Source of the DNA: Aquimarina sp. AU58
Lineage (GTDB): Bacteria; Bacteroidota; Bacteroidia; Flavobacteriales; Flavobacteriaceae
Direction of reading: 5' to 3'
NCBI RefSeq assembly: GCF_900312745.1
Contig: NZ_OMPD01000014.1
Coordinates: 558,001 to 622,000 of the forward strand
Length of the DNA stretch: 64,000 bases
In this document: piece by piece, positions 48,501 to 56,000 of the stretch
How the letters are laid out: each line of letters begins with the position of its first letter
Numbering within the stretch: position 1 is the first letter of the stretch
Translations under genes and position numbers: made by a program
The notes under the pieces: generated by a model
Database searches by the model: none
Seen by the model: the letters and a program-made list of their open reading frames with translations, nothing else
What the model was told of the DNA's origin: nothing

Positions 48501-49100
48501 CTATCAGCTAAAACAGAGGAACAACTACTACAAAAAGTTAGTGATCTGTTAACTTTAATAAAAAATCCGGATCAAACTATTGATCTGCTTTCCATAGCTT
48601 ATTCCTTACAGGTAACCCGGGAAGTTATGGAGATACGCTTAGGGTGTATTGTAAACTCTGTTGAGGAGTTGGTAGATAAACTACAGGCATATCTTAATTC
48701 AGAAAAAAATATTGAAAGCTTTTACAGAGGAGAAGCAAAACACTATGATACCTCGATATCCATATTTAATTCAGATACCGATTTACAGGAAACTATTGAT
48801 AAATGGATAGCGAATAAAAAACTTTCGAAAGTACTCGAATTATGGGTTAAAGGTCTTGAGTTGGATTGGAAGAAACTCTATGGAGAAGTTAAACCTAAAT
48901 GCATCGGCCTACCCAAATACCCATTTGCCAAAGAGCGATATTGGATCAAAAAAACGACATCAAAGCATGTAATAGAAAATACACCTGTAGCAATTAATAA
49001 GAACTATGAAATCATAGAAAATCTTGTTGATCAGATTGAAAATGAATCCATTGCAACAGATCAAGCTATTGGCTTACTAAAGAAATATAGCACATATTAA
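34899..49100 (+). CDS. Trans-AT polyketide synthase PKS3: second half of module 6, modules 7-8, first part of module 9
   Basis: This protein has 4733 residues from the ATG at 34899, which aligns with the start of PKS2; a TTG four codons upstream is less likely. Order: docking helices (1-31), KR (43-458), ACP (480-560), KS7 (611-1038, Cys773), degenerate DH (1216-1471), three crotonase domains (1570-1781, 1801-2016, 2034-2283), two ACPs (2311-2391, 2416-2498), KS8 (2547-2973, Cys2716), degenerate DH (3161-3436), KR (3466-3926), ACP (3951-4036), KS9 (4083-4511, Cys4249) and docking helices (4701-4733). Only 33 bases separate it from PKS2, so the two are surely co-transcribed. It ends on a KS whose processing domains begin PKS4. 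Expected contribution: completion of a double bond, a second beta-branch on the polyene, a beta-hydroxyl, and condensation for module 9. Confidence 0.95.
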   Translation: MKENLKKIFQDISKGKLTQTEALEKIKTIKLQEQGKVIGTMLSTPVWRKDMSVSEGEIQYTEHHIIFCEIPQLKENEIKELLPDCHFVRLSSGEDQSIADRYERHAMSCFDYLQQILSNKPQGNILIQIVIGNDVEQVVFMGLSGLLQTATLENPVLKGQIIRTQLDIEAKELSLQLQENVSSFDHQVKYDQNIRYVLKREEILASDVSPKIAFKDRGVYLITGGMGGLGILFIKEILKQTSHSRVIVTGRSALTTERKAILEALPIRNNTIEYRQLDLSNLEQVNQLIITISKEYKQLNGILHCAGMTSDNFIVKKTRDEFGSVLIPKVTGTFNLDQASKDIDLDFLVLFSSVASQIGNVGQADYAAANGFMDQFAVYRNQLVQKDQRQGHTLSINWPLWQDGGMQIDQASQEVLKQTMQIQPMETIVGMHAFYCSLELNQDQVLVIKGDLSQLHNNKKIDQKIINSPMITNNGHSDLFEKTEDYLCKEFSLLLKLTSRKIDPQEPLEKYGIDSILAMKFTSQLEETFGALPKTLFFEYQTIRELTEYFVKSYQHQLTALFDSTPGNNISIEKLADIKSETDERIAHKLISGKRFSRSRLTNSIHSVPADSVAIVGLSGRYPNSVDIAAYWDNLKEGRDCITEIPKDRWDWRAYYSEDRSKSGYHYSKWGGFIEGVDEFDPRFFNISPREAASIDPQERLFLQHSWMAIEDAGYTRSSLQIPRKEGLAGQVGVYAGVMYGEYNLSGSLASIANRVSYFLNLHGPSMTLDTMCSSSLTSIHLACQDLKEGRTDLGIAGGVNVSIHPNKYQMLSSGQFISSAGHCQSFGEGGDGYIPGEGVGVVVLKRLSEAKRDGNHIYGVIKGSSLNHGGKTNGYSVPNPKAQASAITEALKISDTDPRHISYIEAHGTGTKLGDPIEIAALSKAFEGDQTEKDKGYCLLGSAKSNIGHCESAAGIAGLTKIVLQMAHGQIVPSLHSKRLNPHIDFDNTPFIVNQELRDWDPPVVNGNELLRVAGISSFGAGGSNAHIILEEYINVDRPVLNTDQVIDVGIVLSARTSDQLKQKAVDLLGYLGMSDQESTDIDLTSMSYTLQIGREAMDKRFGLVVSSIVELKEKLESYLDDTKEVEGVYQGEVKRDEDFSELAADTVIQEWISDKKIAKLLDVWVKGYVMDWRQLYGDVLPGLMSLPTYPFARERYWTAVSDTASQVENNTAISVLHPLVHSNTSDLKNHKYSSTFRGDAFFISSLSTGHKEISVAVYLEMARAAIAEALPKEKTPHFLEFSNTVWSGPLIFRDDIEVHIVLFEQTEESVCFEVYSDIEGKEVIYCQGEVILHNELPLKTLDIKALRAKMKRSVLSSSRKNIASIFQGDKQLLAELSLPEDLLSEEEVYVLHPGILKEVLQSGLLLFSRTALEPTGIDSLQIKSSCVANMWVWARYSSGRADALDIDLCDQEGNVCVQMYGVSYQEVIHDFIEETFSQQEVVKPSLDLEEIQRSPRELSIPIPSKIVLENSEVEKFTDSILEKPTQILLVTPDTFGIEEMKDSVLDKTTTTLSDIIPYNNQRGELTNASLIKLFDHDKGLYSLVISAPDKNTLSSDLISELVEALAYVKEISSLKVLLLRGGNVFLQGDRTSYNESVRSGLYQAIASFPFPIIAEMKGSAIGTGFLIGGLCDFMMCSEESKYSFTNYKEGFFPGLEEELWFKERFGNALAHSFLYQSEGLTGKALQEQGCGCPILVSDQVSSFTESFALDFCEKSKDALQLLKQHLGRKLFTLTEQLVVVPTIQVESTVTTKPQLTFDSKYLKLEADTDHVLTITLHTREKNYSLENIISGLNTIFTQLDKDNYYKVIVLSSDIADFVSVSDLEGSKEVVLEFQDLILESPIPIVAVINSNAKDIGWLISLSCDVCIYHAQGEYSVSGLIEVPELAMRSAMLFSHRLGRTMSKELLLAGKTYTGTELQDQLGSLIVTDDVFSEALNQVSRWVKLPLEAIRTWKNEQISIQKKTIEELPVWFEEQTKTSELLPKTITDITLSTKAIKAKSYPEGIVEVTMEDREAKNMFSDAFIAGMIEVFMHIAEHPSYKVVVLTGYDNYFASGGTKDSLLAIQEGKAKFTDTKIFELALDCKIPVISAMQGHGIGAGWSMGMFSDFVLFSEESRYVSPYMRYGFTPGAGATLIFPDKIGYDLSRETLLRGVEYSGKALQDKGMFFPVFLRKEIHSAALVLARQIVRYSRKNLVAIKDQLTVHLKKRLETTYSHELAMHEKTFVGRQDTLQQIESHFYQDRTISKEAINATEKLPSVNIEDTVSRTDVLPDIISDLKKLLAKELHLSEDEIDENSQFVDLGLDSIVGVTFIRTINEKYALSLQATIVYSYATLAALGTHIKEASEKQGISVSRSVTSTITDIPKKEPEANTQSIFPNILLDLKKLLAKELHLSEDEIDDNSQFVDLGLDSIVGVTFIRTINEKYGLSLQATIVYSYSTLSALSDHIQDEIKQQGVLITNSTVATDIPEKVFQSDIPKAVKGRRLTSLRKGLQGNANQFTKSSSRSQSIAVIGMSGQFPNAGDVESFWQNIAQGKNCIREIPKKRWDIEKYYQAGEAVAGKTYSKWMGALEGYDLFDPMFFNISPIEAESMDPQQRLFLEACWHTIEHAGYNPHVFSGSKCGVYVGCAAGDYLQQSKKHQLSAQGFTGAAGSILASRISYFLNLQGPCVSIDTACSSSLVAIANACDALVSGSIDSALAGGVYIMATPSMHIMSSQSGMLSPDGRCHTFDQRANGFVPGEGVGVVMLKRLEDAEKDNDTILGVVQGWGINQDGKTNGITAPNTESQIQLEQQVYDQFDVDPNNIQLIETHGTATKLGDPIEVEGLRRSFQKYTEETAYCALGSVKSNIGHCLTAAGVAGFIKVLQAMKYKQLPPTINFEQLNEHINLDDSPFYVNTELRDWEVRESQQRQAAISSFGFSGTNAHLVMGEYVSQNQEAVKRPVQVITQNSDFIVPLSAKSEEQLKQKASDLLEFIKKEKGELDLIDMAYTLQVGREAMEERLGFMVRDIDQLTEKLRAYSEGEDSIRGVYLGQVKRNKEGLQIISNDDEIKETIVDNYISQKKLSKLLDLWVKGLELDWNKLYGDHKPKRINLPLYPFARERYWIEKTVDDYKKENKKALEVLHPLVHKNTSDLRQQSYNTIFDGEEFFIRENKIQGDNVLPGLACLEMARAAMILANAPQDESAVIELHHVLFTKPIVIEETKEVRIALFAGEQIGVEIYSTEEEQELYFQGQVTYSHLNEPATLDILQLKDEMKQIALKPKDIYTDLSKKGYVYGSTLQGISSIYRGDNQLLAEVSIPLLEENDQKEFVLYPSIIEGVMQACIGLVTDIESLSQPLFPTSLDAVRILSSCTKEMNIWVRIKDIKTTNHVLDIDLIDRQGNICIEMRGLFLQSLDEINNTSENVEKAIEVYQDKYDTAVLQPEEVSQSLFFKEYWKEQPLTLGNSLTNNKQIIIFADKEFKESIVNTDNTSQFAKAIFVFQEQKYEKISENFYHCRLNNVSDIQKVLKDVNDKSNKSIGLIYTWAKNNKEKGIHALFNVFKAIKRFDNPVDITLVGNYDPLSVETCWDYSWIGFERSLKLVLPNSKISLLYTDSSGCTPLQLLDAIQHPGVIWYKDQQRFELSYRPFNLSDTTKTPVLHKNGSYLITGGVGKLGFELARYLAKEYQAKLLLLGRRPLVSEIQEKIDQLKQEGAKEVYYYSVDISNRKAITSWAKNLPFNLSGIIHAAGVEGSEVFYEKTTKSINEVLQPKSKGIMVLDEILNEQPLDFVCYFSSSAAMLGDFGSCDYAIANRFLMAYAYYREQKNQNNGKSVVINWPFWKDGGMGKGDFEQAAFYLKSSGQEVLETSEGITIWNDIIQSNQTQTLVLKGKPKRVEQFLDRTYATEPLDQLSSNIQNQHAHMGKGWKAQYQDLSLQECIYADLIKLVSTSLKIPSEKLDGVTNLADYGFDSISLTTFAKELRTHFFITITPAVFYNYSTIKKLSDYFVQDYHSHLEEFYNKPQNKVIERQQVDTKKPVLKKTAIPKRFLQTKSKDTSYFSSSAQEPIAIIGMSGRFPGADTADQLWEMLEKGESGISEIPLSRWDWRDYFSKSRDSDNKISTNKGGFINNVDEFDPLFFEITPREAEAMDPGQRMLLIEAYKAIEDAQIDPSSLRGTPVGVFAGMEESQYSSLISDEQGVGNSGNAMISSRLSYYLDLQGPAIATNTACSSGLVAMHQAITSLRNRECESALVAGISSLILSPEFYVKMSQAGMLSQDGQCYSFAKKANGIGASEAVVVLMLKPLSAAIEAGNPIYGTIKASGINFDGKTNGVTAPSGKSQEALIKNVYTNYDINPRDISHIIAHGTGTKLGDPIELNALNDAFKKLIEERPDSKQTTNCAITSCKSNLGHTMAASGLVSVVSLLKGLQHNKIPATINCEDENDYISWENSPFYINKITREWKKEEDKPRMGGISSFGRSGTNAHVVIEEYTTPMTPQFSSVVHPSEDAQIMIVLSAKTEEQLLQKVSDLLTLIKNPDQTIDLLSIAYSLQVTREVMEIRLGCIVNSVEELVDKLQAYLNSEKNIESFYRGEAKHYDTSISIFNSDTDLQETIDKWIANKKLSKVLELWVKGLELDWKKLYGEVKPKCIGLPKYPFAKERYWIKKTTSKHVIENTPVAINKNYEIIENLVDQIENESIATDQAIGLLKKYSTY
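36730..42390 (+). other. Module 7: KS7 - degenerate DH - ECH - ECH - ECH - ACP - ACP (beta-branching)
   Basis: KS7 has Cys773 (DTMCSSSL) and both histidines, but lacks 14 residues after MYGEYN that its relatives have. The DH relic has lost the histidine motif (ISSLSTGHKEIS) and the aspartate (HPGILKEVLQS). The third crotonase domain keeps SGGTKDSLLA and QGHGIGAGW...YGFTPGAGAT. The first two are degenerate as in modules 1 and 5. This block is diverged in DNA from the other two. Two ACPs follow with LGLDSIVGVTF. Confidence 0.8.
41830..42390 (+). repeat. Tandem ACP pair of module 7
   Basis: The two carrier domains share LKKLLAKELHLSEDEID, FVDLGLDSIVGVTFIRTIN and LQATIVYSY almost without change. 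Their DNA is also very similar, indicating a fairly recent internal duplication or homogenisation. The pair is more alike internally than it is to the pair in PKS2. Confidence 0.87.
42538..47005 (+). other. Module 8: KS8 - degenerate DH - KR - ACP (beta-hydroxyl)
   Basis: KS8 (Cys2716) groups with KS2 and KS6; its first histidine motif reads THGTAT rather than HGTGT. The DH lacks the catalytic histidine (RENKIQGDNVLPG, Asn at the His position) and has Glu for Asp in YPSIIEGVMQA. The KR is complete (SWIGFERSLKLVLPN; TGGVGKLG; FSSSAA; DYAIANRF) and closely related to that of module 2. The ACP motif is YGFDSISL. The inactive DH and the type of the next KS both point to a retained hydroxyl. Confidence 0.8.
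47145..49100 (+). other. Module 9, first part: KS9 - C-terminal docking helices
   Basis: KS9 has Cys4249 (NTACSSGL), AHGTGT and NLGHTMAASG, and ends with the LPKYPFAKERYW linker. It closely resembles KS3, which also follows a hydroxyl-forming module. The tail (YEIIENLVDQIENESIATDQ) is a docking segment of a different sequence from those of PKS1 and PKS2 and should recognise PKS4. Confidence 0.82.
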
Positions 49101-49123
49101 TAAATACTTAAGATAAATTGATT

Positions 49124-50359
49124 ATGCAAAGTATAAATGAAACCATCATACCCTTGTTAAAAGAAGAATCATCTACCATAATAAAAGGTGAAAATGGAAT
49201 AACCACAATAACTTTTTATAAAGGTGACCAAGCGCACGCATCTATTGCTCTACGTGACCGATTAAAAGAAATTATCCATGGTAATCCTTGGTTGGCAGGA
49301 CGATTGGTGAAAAATAGGAAACATAAAAATTTACAACTTGCATATCCTTCAGGGGCTATACCAGATGATGTAATAGAACGAATTTTCTATGATAATCCTT
49401 CTGATATTAAAATCGGATCTGAAATAAAATATGAAGAATTATTTAACATATCTAAACCAGCAATAGTAAACAAAGGAGTAAAATTAATTAACAAATCTGA
49501 TCCTGTAACCAAATTAACCATTGTTCCTGATCAACATTCTCAGGGGAAAGGATTTGCCCTTATTTTTTCAATTTCTCATGTGGTAGCTGATGGATATACG
49601 TATTATAAAATCTTTAATCAACTGTTTACCGATAAACCAGTAGAACAATTGGAAGCAAAACGAAATCAAGAAGCTGCTGATAGGGTGACTGAAGTTGTGG
49701 GCCAAAAATCATTTAAGTTTTTTCATTCTGCACCATTTATTTTAAATTTAGTAAAAGGAGCCATATTTGGCAAAAAGACAAAATGTTATGGGTTTTATGT
49801 AGAGTCCGAAAAAATCAATATAGCCAAAAATCAAGCTAAGGAAAATTCATCAGTAGTAGATTATGTTTCAACCAATGATATCCTTACTTCAAGCTTTGCA
49901 AAAGTGATTAATTCACGAATTTGTATTATGGCAGTTAATTTGAGAAGCTGGATTAAAGATATTGGTAGTGATGATATCGGAAACTATGCAGGAGGACTTC
50001 TGTTCGATGATGATACAAGTTACCATCCAGCTAATATTCGTAAGGCTTTTCAAGCAGGGTTACCTGTTACCGCTAATGTAAAACCCCTTCCCAAATTTTG
50101 GGAAGCGTTACGATGTAAACTTGGTTTGATCAGTAGTTGGGCCGATTTTCAAGAAAGCCATGATTTAGAAAAATGTGAACAATTATTTCATATTCCTTTA
50201 TATGAAGCTAAGAAAGCTTTTCCATTAGACTCTGCAGTAGTGTTCAAAGCCAAACCAGAACAATTGGCAGTTATATATTTTTCGAAAACAGTAGAGCGAA
50301 ATAAATTTTTGTCGAATTGTGAAATTGATGACACCATCTCATCTAAAATTTTCGATTAA
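49124..50359 (+). CDS. Condensation-superfamily (HxxxDG) CoA- or ACP-dependent acyltransferase
   Basis: The protein has 411 residues from the ATG at 49124; a TTG two codons upstream is less likely. The core motif SISHVVADGYTYYKIF supplies the HxxxDG active site of the chloramphenicol-acetyltransferase-like superfamily (NRPS condensation domains, BAHD enzymes, PapA5-type esterases). VSTNDILTSSFAKVI and NLRSWIKDIG...GNYAGG further support the fold. No BAHD DFGWG motif is seen. The enzyme probably transfers an acyl group to a hydroxyl or amine, perhaps esterifying one of the polyketide hydroxyls or releasing the chain. It begins 23 bases after PKS3 and ends 89 bases before PKS4, so it is part of the same operon. 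The substrate is not readable from sequence. Confidence 0.75.
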   Translation: MQSINETIIPLLKEESSTIIKGENGITTITFYKGDQAHASIALRDRLKEIIHGNPWLAGRLVKNRKHKNLQLAYPSGAIPDDVIERIFYDNPSDIKIGSEIKYEELFNISKPAIVNKGVKLINKSDPVTKLTIVPDQHSQGKGFALIFSISHVVADGYTYYKIFNQLFTDKPVEQLEAKRNQEAADRVTEVVGQKSFKFFHSAPFILNLVKGAIFGKKTKCYGFYVESEKINIAKNQAKENSSVVDYVSTNDILTSSFAKVINSRICIMAVNLRSWIKDIGSDDIGNYAGGLLFDDDTSYHPANIRKAFQAGLPVTANVKPLPKFWEALRCKLGLISSWADFQESHDLEKCEQLFHIPLYEAKKAFPLDSAVVFKAKPEQLAVIYFSKTVERNKFLSNCEIDDTISSKIFD

Positions 50360-50448
50360 AAAACGCTTACGGGCCTTTTTTCAATAGCATCTTAAAACCT
50401 TTTAACCCACTTTATGCATAGCGGGTTTAATCAATAGCCAGTACTATA

Positions 50449-53085
50449 ATGATTGATTTCATAGAATATATAGTTTTAGAATTGAAGAGCAAGAGACTTT
50501 CAAAAGCCAATGCTCTGGATCTTATTAAACAATTTAGTCACCATACAGTAAGTTGTGCTAACAAAGATGTCATACATCCTTTGTTACATAAGAATACATC
50601 CGATTTAAGCCAGCAAAGTTTTAGTACAATATTTAACGGGAAAGAGCTCTTTCTGAAAGATCATGTGGTTAAAGATCAAAAGGTTTTACCTGGAGTTGCC
50701 TATTTAGAAATGGCTCGAATGGCCCTTAGAAAAGCTTTACCTTTTCAAGAAGAATCAATTGTTGAATTGCGCAATATTATATGGGCTCAACCAATTATAG
50801 TTCAAGACCCTAAAGAAGTCACTATTGCTTTATTTGCTGATGAAACCGAAATAGGTAATGGACAGATAAATTATGAAGTTTATAGTACAGAACCTGAAAC
50901 AGGAGAAGGTGTCAAAGAAACGATTCATTGTCAAGGGCAGGCTGTCTATATCAATACTTCAAAACCTGTACGACTAGATATTGATAAGCTCAAGATGAGA
51001 ATGCAACAAGGAGAGCTAAAATCAACACCTATTTATGCTGTGTATTCAAAATTAGGATTGAATTACGGGCCGACTTATCGAGGTATAAAAACGATATTTC
51101 AAGACAATGAACAATTACTGGCACAATTAGAGTTAAATGAGATTGCCGAATCAAATTTTAATGAGTATGTCTTGCATCCAGGTTTGATGGATAGCGCGTT
51201 GCAGTCTGCTATTGGCTTATTTGGAGGTTTAGATCAAATCCCCGATAAACCATCATTACCATTTGCTCTGGAGTCGCTAAAGGTTTTTTCTGGTTGTACC
51301 GAAGAAATGTTTGCATGGGTTCGATATGCAAAAGGAAATAAATCTACAGATAAAATTACCAAGCTCGATATAGACCTATGTAATCAAGAAGGGGAGGTTG
51401 CTATACAAATGAGAGGATTTTCTTCACGTATGCTTAATGAAGATTCGGTGACCAAAGAAGCCACTGTAACAGAAAAAGGAGTCTTATATGGAGCTCCTGT
51501 TTGGCAAGTGACAAAAGATATGAAGCCTTTCAGCCAAAATGGAACAGATGTAGTGAAGCACCGATATGTTTTTCTATGTGAAGTTCCCCAGGTAGATACA
51601 AAACAACTGGAATCTCTTCTTACTTCCAGTAAAGTGATACCTCTGCAAAATACTCAACAAAAAAATATAGCAGAACGATTTAGCGAATATGCACGAATTT
51701 GTTTTGAACAGCTTCGTATTCTGCTAAATGATAAACTTCAGGAAAAAGTGTTCATTCAGATTGTAACCACTAATAAAAGTGAGCAATCTATGTTTACTGG
51801 TCTTTCTGCCTTAATTAAGACTGCTACCCTTGAAAATCCTAAGTTAACCGGTCAGGTTATCGTTACTCATCCAGAAATAACAGCAGAAGAACTGATATTA
51901 CAATTAGAGGAAAATCAAAACAAGACTCAGGATACAATTATAAAATATGAACAAGAAACCCGAAAAGTTCTGCGTTGGAAAGAAATACCGGTAGTGCATA
52001 ATGAACCCAAGATCGTTTTTAAAGATAATGGGGTATACCTCATTACAGGAGGGTTAGGAAATCTGGGGAGAATACTTGTTAGAGAAATTTTAAAACAAAC
52101 TCAGAATGCCAAAATCATTGTAACAGGTAGATCTGAACTTACAGAAGAAAAACAAACCTTGATAGATAAAATGGGAGGTAAGGCTGGTCAGCTGTCCTAT
52201 AAACAATTAGATGTTGTAGATCTTAATAAGGTAAAACAAATCGTTACTTCAATAAAAAAAGAATATAAAGGGATTCATGGTATCATTCATAGTGCAGGAA
52301 TGATTTCAGATAACTTTATTCTAAAAAAGACATCAGAAGAGTTTAGCAAAGTTCTTGCGCCTAAAGTTTTAGGAACCTATAATTTAGACGAAGCCAGTAA
52401 AAATATTGATCTTGATTTTTTGGTTTTATTTTCATCAATATCCTCTATAACCGGCAATGATGGTCAGGCAGATTATGCCACAGCCAATGATTTCATGAAT
52501 CAGTTTGGGGTTTACCGTAACAAACTGGTTGGAACCAAACAACGATCAGGGAAAACTATGACCATCAATTGGCCCTTATGGGAAGAAGGGGGAATGAAAA
52601 TTGATCAGTCGAAACAAGAAATGTTAGAACAGAGTACAGGGATGTTGCCTATGTGTACTGAGACTGGTGTGCATGCATTTTATAGAAGTTTTGAGCTAAC
52701 ACAAGATCAATTACTAGTTGTAGAAGGCAATGTAGAAAAATTACATCAGACATTATTTGATGATAACACTTCTGAAACCTCTTTGTCTAGTAGTATTACT
52801 TCTGAGAAAAAAGAATCAGTTGTTGAAATGGATGAAGGAAACCTGGAGGAGACAACCCAGAATTATATCAAAAAACAACTTTCTGAATTGTTCAAACTTC
52901 CACCTCATAAGATTGACTCACTTGCCCCTTTAGAAAAATATGGTATTGACTCTATCTTGGCAATGAACCTCACCAATCGGTTAGAAAAAACTTTTGGTTC
53001 TCTGCCAAAAACACTCTTTTTCGAATATCAAACGATCCATGAGCTTACAGATTACTTTATAAATTCACATCCAGGAAAACTGGCA
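50449..53085 (+). other. Module 9, second part: docking helices - DH - KR - ACP
   Basis: Helices at the start (IEYIVLELKSKRLSKANAL) should receive the PKS3 tail. The DH keeps His (DHVVKDQKVLPG) and HPGLMDSALQS. The KR is complete (TGGLGNLG; FSSISS; DYATANDF). The ACP motif is YGIDSILAM. Expected outcome: a double bond. Confidence 0.82.
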
Positions 53086-56000
53086 GCGCTCTTTACTTCT
53101 GGATCTAAAAAAAATAGTCTGGAAAAAAATAAGGATATATCTATTGCTTCGCCTATCGGCACACGATCAGAACAGGGAAATTCAAGAGGTATTAAACGTT
53201 CACGGAAGATTGAAATTTCTGTTGATAAAAAAAATAATGTTGATACAGATCCCATCGCAATTATAGGTTTAAGTGGTCGCTATCCAAAGGCTACTAATAT
53301 TGAAGCATACTGGAATAACTTACGTGATAGTAAAGATTGTATTACAGAGGTACCAAAGAATAGATGGGACTGGCAAGAGTATTACAGTCCAGATCGTAGT
53401 AAAAGTGGATATCATTATAGTAAATGGGGAGGATTTATTGATGGTGTTGACGAATTTGACCCTTTATTTTTTAATATTTCGCCGCTCGAAGCAGAGATAC
53501 TGGACCCTCAGGAACGATTATTTTTGCAACATACCTGGATGGCCATAGAAGATGCGGGTTATACCAAAGCCGGTTTGCAAATACCACACAAGTTTGGGCA
53601 GCCAGGACAAGTTGGTGTGTATGCAGGAGTTATGTATAGTGAATATCAACTCTATGGGATCGAAGCCAGTAAAAGAGGGCATCGAATAGGAGTGCCCGGA
53701 AGCTATGCCAGTATTGCCAATAGAGTATCGTATGTGTTAAATCTTCATGGACCTAGTATGACGGTCGATTCTATGTGTTCCTCATCATTAACAGCAATTC
53801 ATTTAGCATGTCAGGATCTAAAACAGGGACGAACCAGTTTGGGAATTGCAGGAGGAGTCAATGTTAGTATCCATCCCAATAAATATACGGTGATTAGTGC
53901 GGGGCAATATATTTCAAGTGAAGGGCATTGTCAAAGTTTTGGAGAAGGAGGTGAAGGCTACATCCCAGGTGAAGGTGTGGGTGTGGTAGTATTGAAAAAA
54001 TTATCTGAAGCCGAAAAGGATGGAGATCATATCTACGGTATTATTAATGGTAGTACCCTTAATCATGGAGGTAAGACCAATGGGTATAGTGTACCTAATC
54101 CAAAGGCGCAATCTAATCTCATAAGTAATGTATTAAAAGAAACAGACACAGACCCTAGACGTATAAGCTATATAGAAGCACACGGAACGGGAACCAAACT
54201 AGGTGATCCTATTGAAATATCAGCCCTAAGTAAGGCATTTAAACAAAGTACATCTGATGTTGGATTTTGTTTACTGGGCTCTGCCAAATCCAATATAGGT
54301 CATTGTGAGTCAGCAGCTGGTATTGCCGGACTAACCAAAGTATTACTGCAATTAAAACACCAACAAATAGTTCCATCACTACATTCAAAAAATTTAAATC
54401 CTAATATAGATTTTGAAAAGACACCATTTATTGTCAACCAAACATTAAGAGCGTGGGAACAACCCATAATTAATGGTACCCCACAACCTCGGATAGCTGG
54501 TGTTTCATCCTTTGGTGCCGGAGGAGCAAATGCACATATTATTGTTCAAGAATATGTAGCTCCGGCAAAAGTAAGCCAGCCTAAGATTTCTATTGATTTA
54601 GATTCAAAAGTAATTGTTCCTTTATCAGCCAGAACGCCAGATCAACTTAAACAAAAAGCTCTTGATCTTCTCGATTTCCTTCAGAAAGAAAAAACAAAAA
54701 AACAAGAACAGGCTATTGAATCGATTGACCTTACCGAAATGGCATACACGCTACAGGTAGGAAGAGAAACGATGGATATGCGACTTGGTTTTATGGTAAA
54801 CTCAGTTGAAGAGTTGATCCAAAAGCTTAAAGCATATATTAATGGCGAAAAGAATATTGAAGACACATATCAGGGGCGTACAGATCAAGATAAAGACACT
54901 TTATTAGTATTTAATGCAGATGTAGATTTTGAGCAAACTGTAGATAAATGGATTGCTCGAAGAAAACTGCCTAAACTTCTGGATTTATGGGTTAAAGGCT
55001 TGAACTTGGATTGGAATAAATTCTATGGAGAGCATAAACCTAAACGTATAAGTTTACCTGTGTACCCTTTTTCTAAGGATAAGTATTGGATCGATGTAAA
55101 AATGAATAATCAAAGTATGGTTGATGGAAAAATCACATCGGTACTACATCCTTTACTACATAGTAATACCTCAGACCTTAGCAAACAGAGTTATAGCTCT
55201 ATCTTTAGTGGCGAAGAGTTTTTTCTTGCCGATCATCAGGTAAAAATTAAAGAAGGTAAGGTAAGCAAGGTATTACCAGCAGTAGCTTACCTCGAAATGG
55301 CACGAGTGGCAGTAGAGAAAGCCACTCCTGTTAAAACAAGATCAGGTATTCTGGAACTTCATAACACCGTATGGGCTCAACCACTCGTAGTAGAGAAAGA
55401 TAAGCAGGTAGAAATAGCTTTGTTTATTAAAGGTGAAAACCAGATTGATTATGAAATTTATAGTAAGGATAATGAGGAGGAAATTATTCACTGCCAGGGA
55501 GTAGCTAAGTATAGCACTTATTTTTCACCCGAAAAATTGAGTATAGAACAACTCAAAGGACAAATGAATAGAGGTAGCATGGAAGCAGCTAGCTTATATT
55601 CAATATTTAAGTCTATGGGACTTGTTTATGGTCCTGCTTATCAGGGAATCACTAAGATTTATCAAGGAGAAAAACAACTCTTGGTACAATTAAGTTTACC
55701 ATCAGTTGTTAAAACAAATCAGAACGATTACTTGTTGCATCCGAGTGTAATGGATAGTAGTTTACAAGCTGCTTTTGGTTTGATAGATGATTTGACCACT
55801 ATTCCTTCACAACCTTCGGTACCTTTTGCTTTAGAGACTATACGAATAATATCTGCTGTTACCGAACACATGTTTGCTTGGGTTCGTTACTCAGAAGGGA
55901 GTGTGGCTACCGATACCATTACCAAACTAGATATTGATATATGTGATCAAGAAGGAAATATATGTGTTCAAATGGAAGGACTTTCTTCCAGGCAATTAAG

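Noticed and set aside
49118..49123. TTG start for the acyltransferase two codons upstream
   Set aside because: An in-frame ATG lies at 49124 with an A/T-rich leader; no evidence favours TTG.
50404..50427. AACCC...GGGTT hairpin between the acyltransferase and PKS4 as a terminator
   Set aside because: The stem is only five pairs before a mismatch, the loop is long and no T-run follows. A terminator here would also cut PKS4 off from its split-module partner.
49098..50449. PKS3 and PKS4 as one protein broken by a frameshift
   Set aside because: PKS3 ends in a docking-type helix and PKS4 starts with one, and a complete separate gene lies between them.
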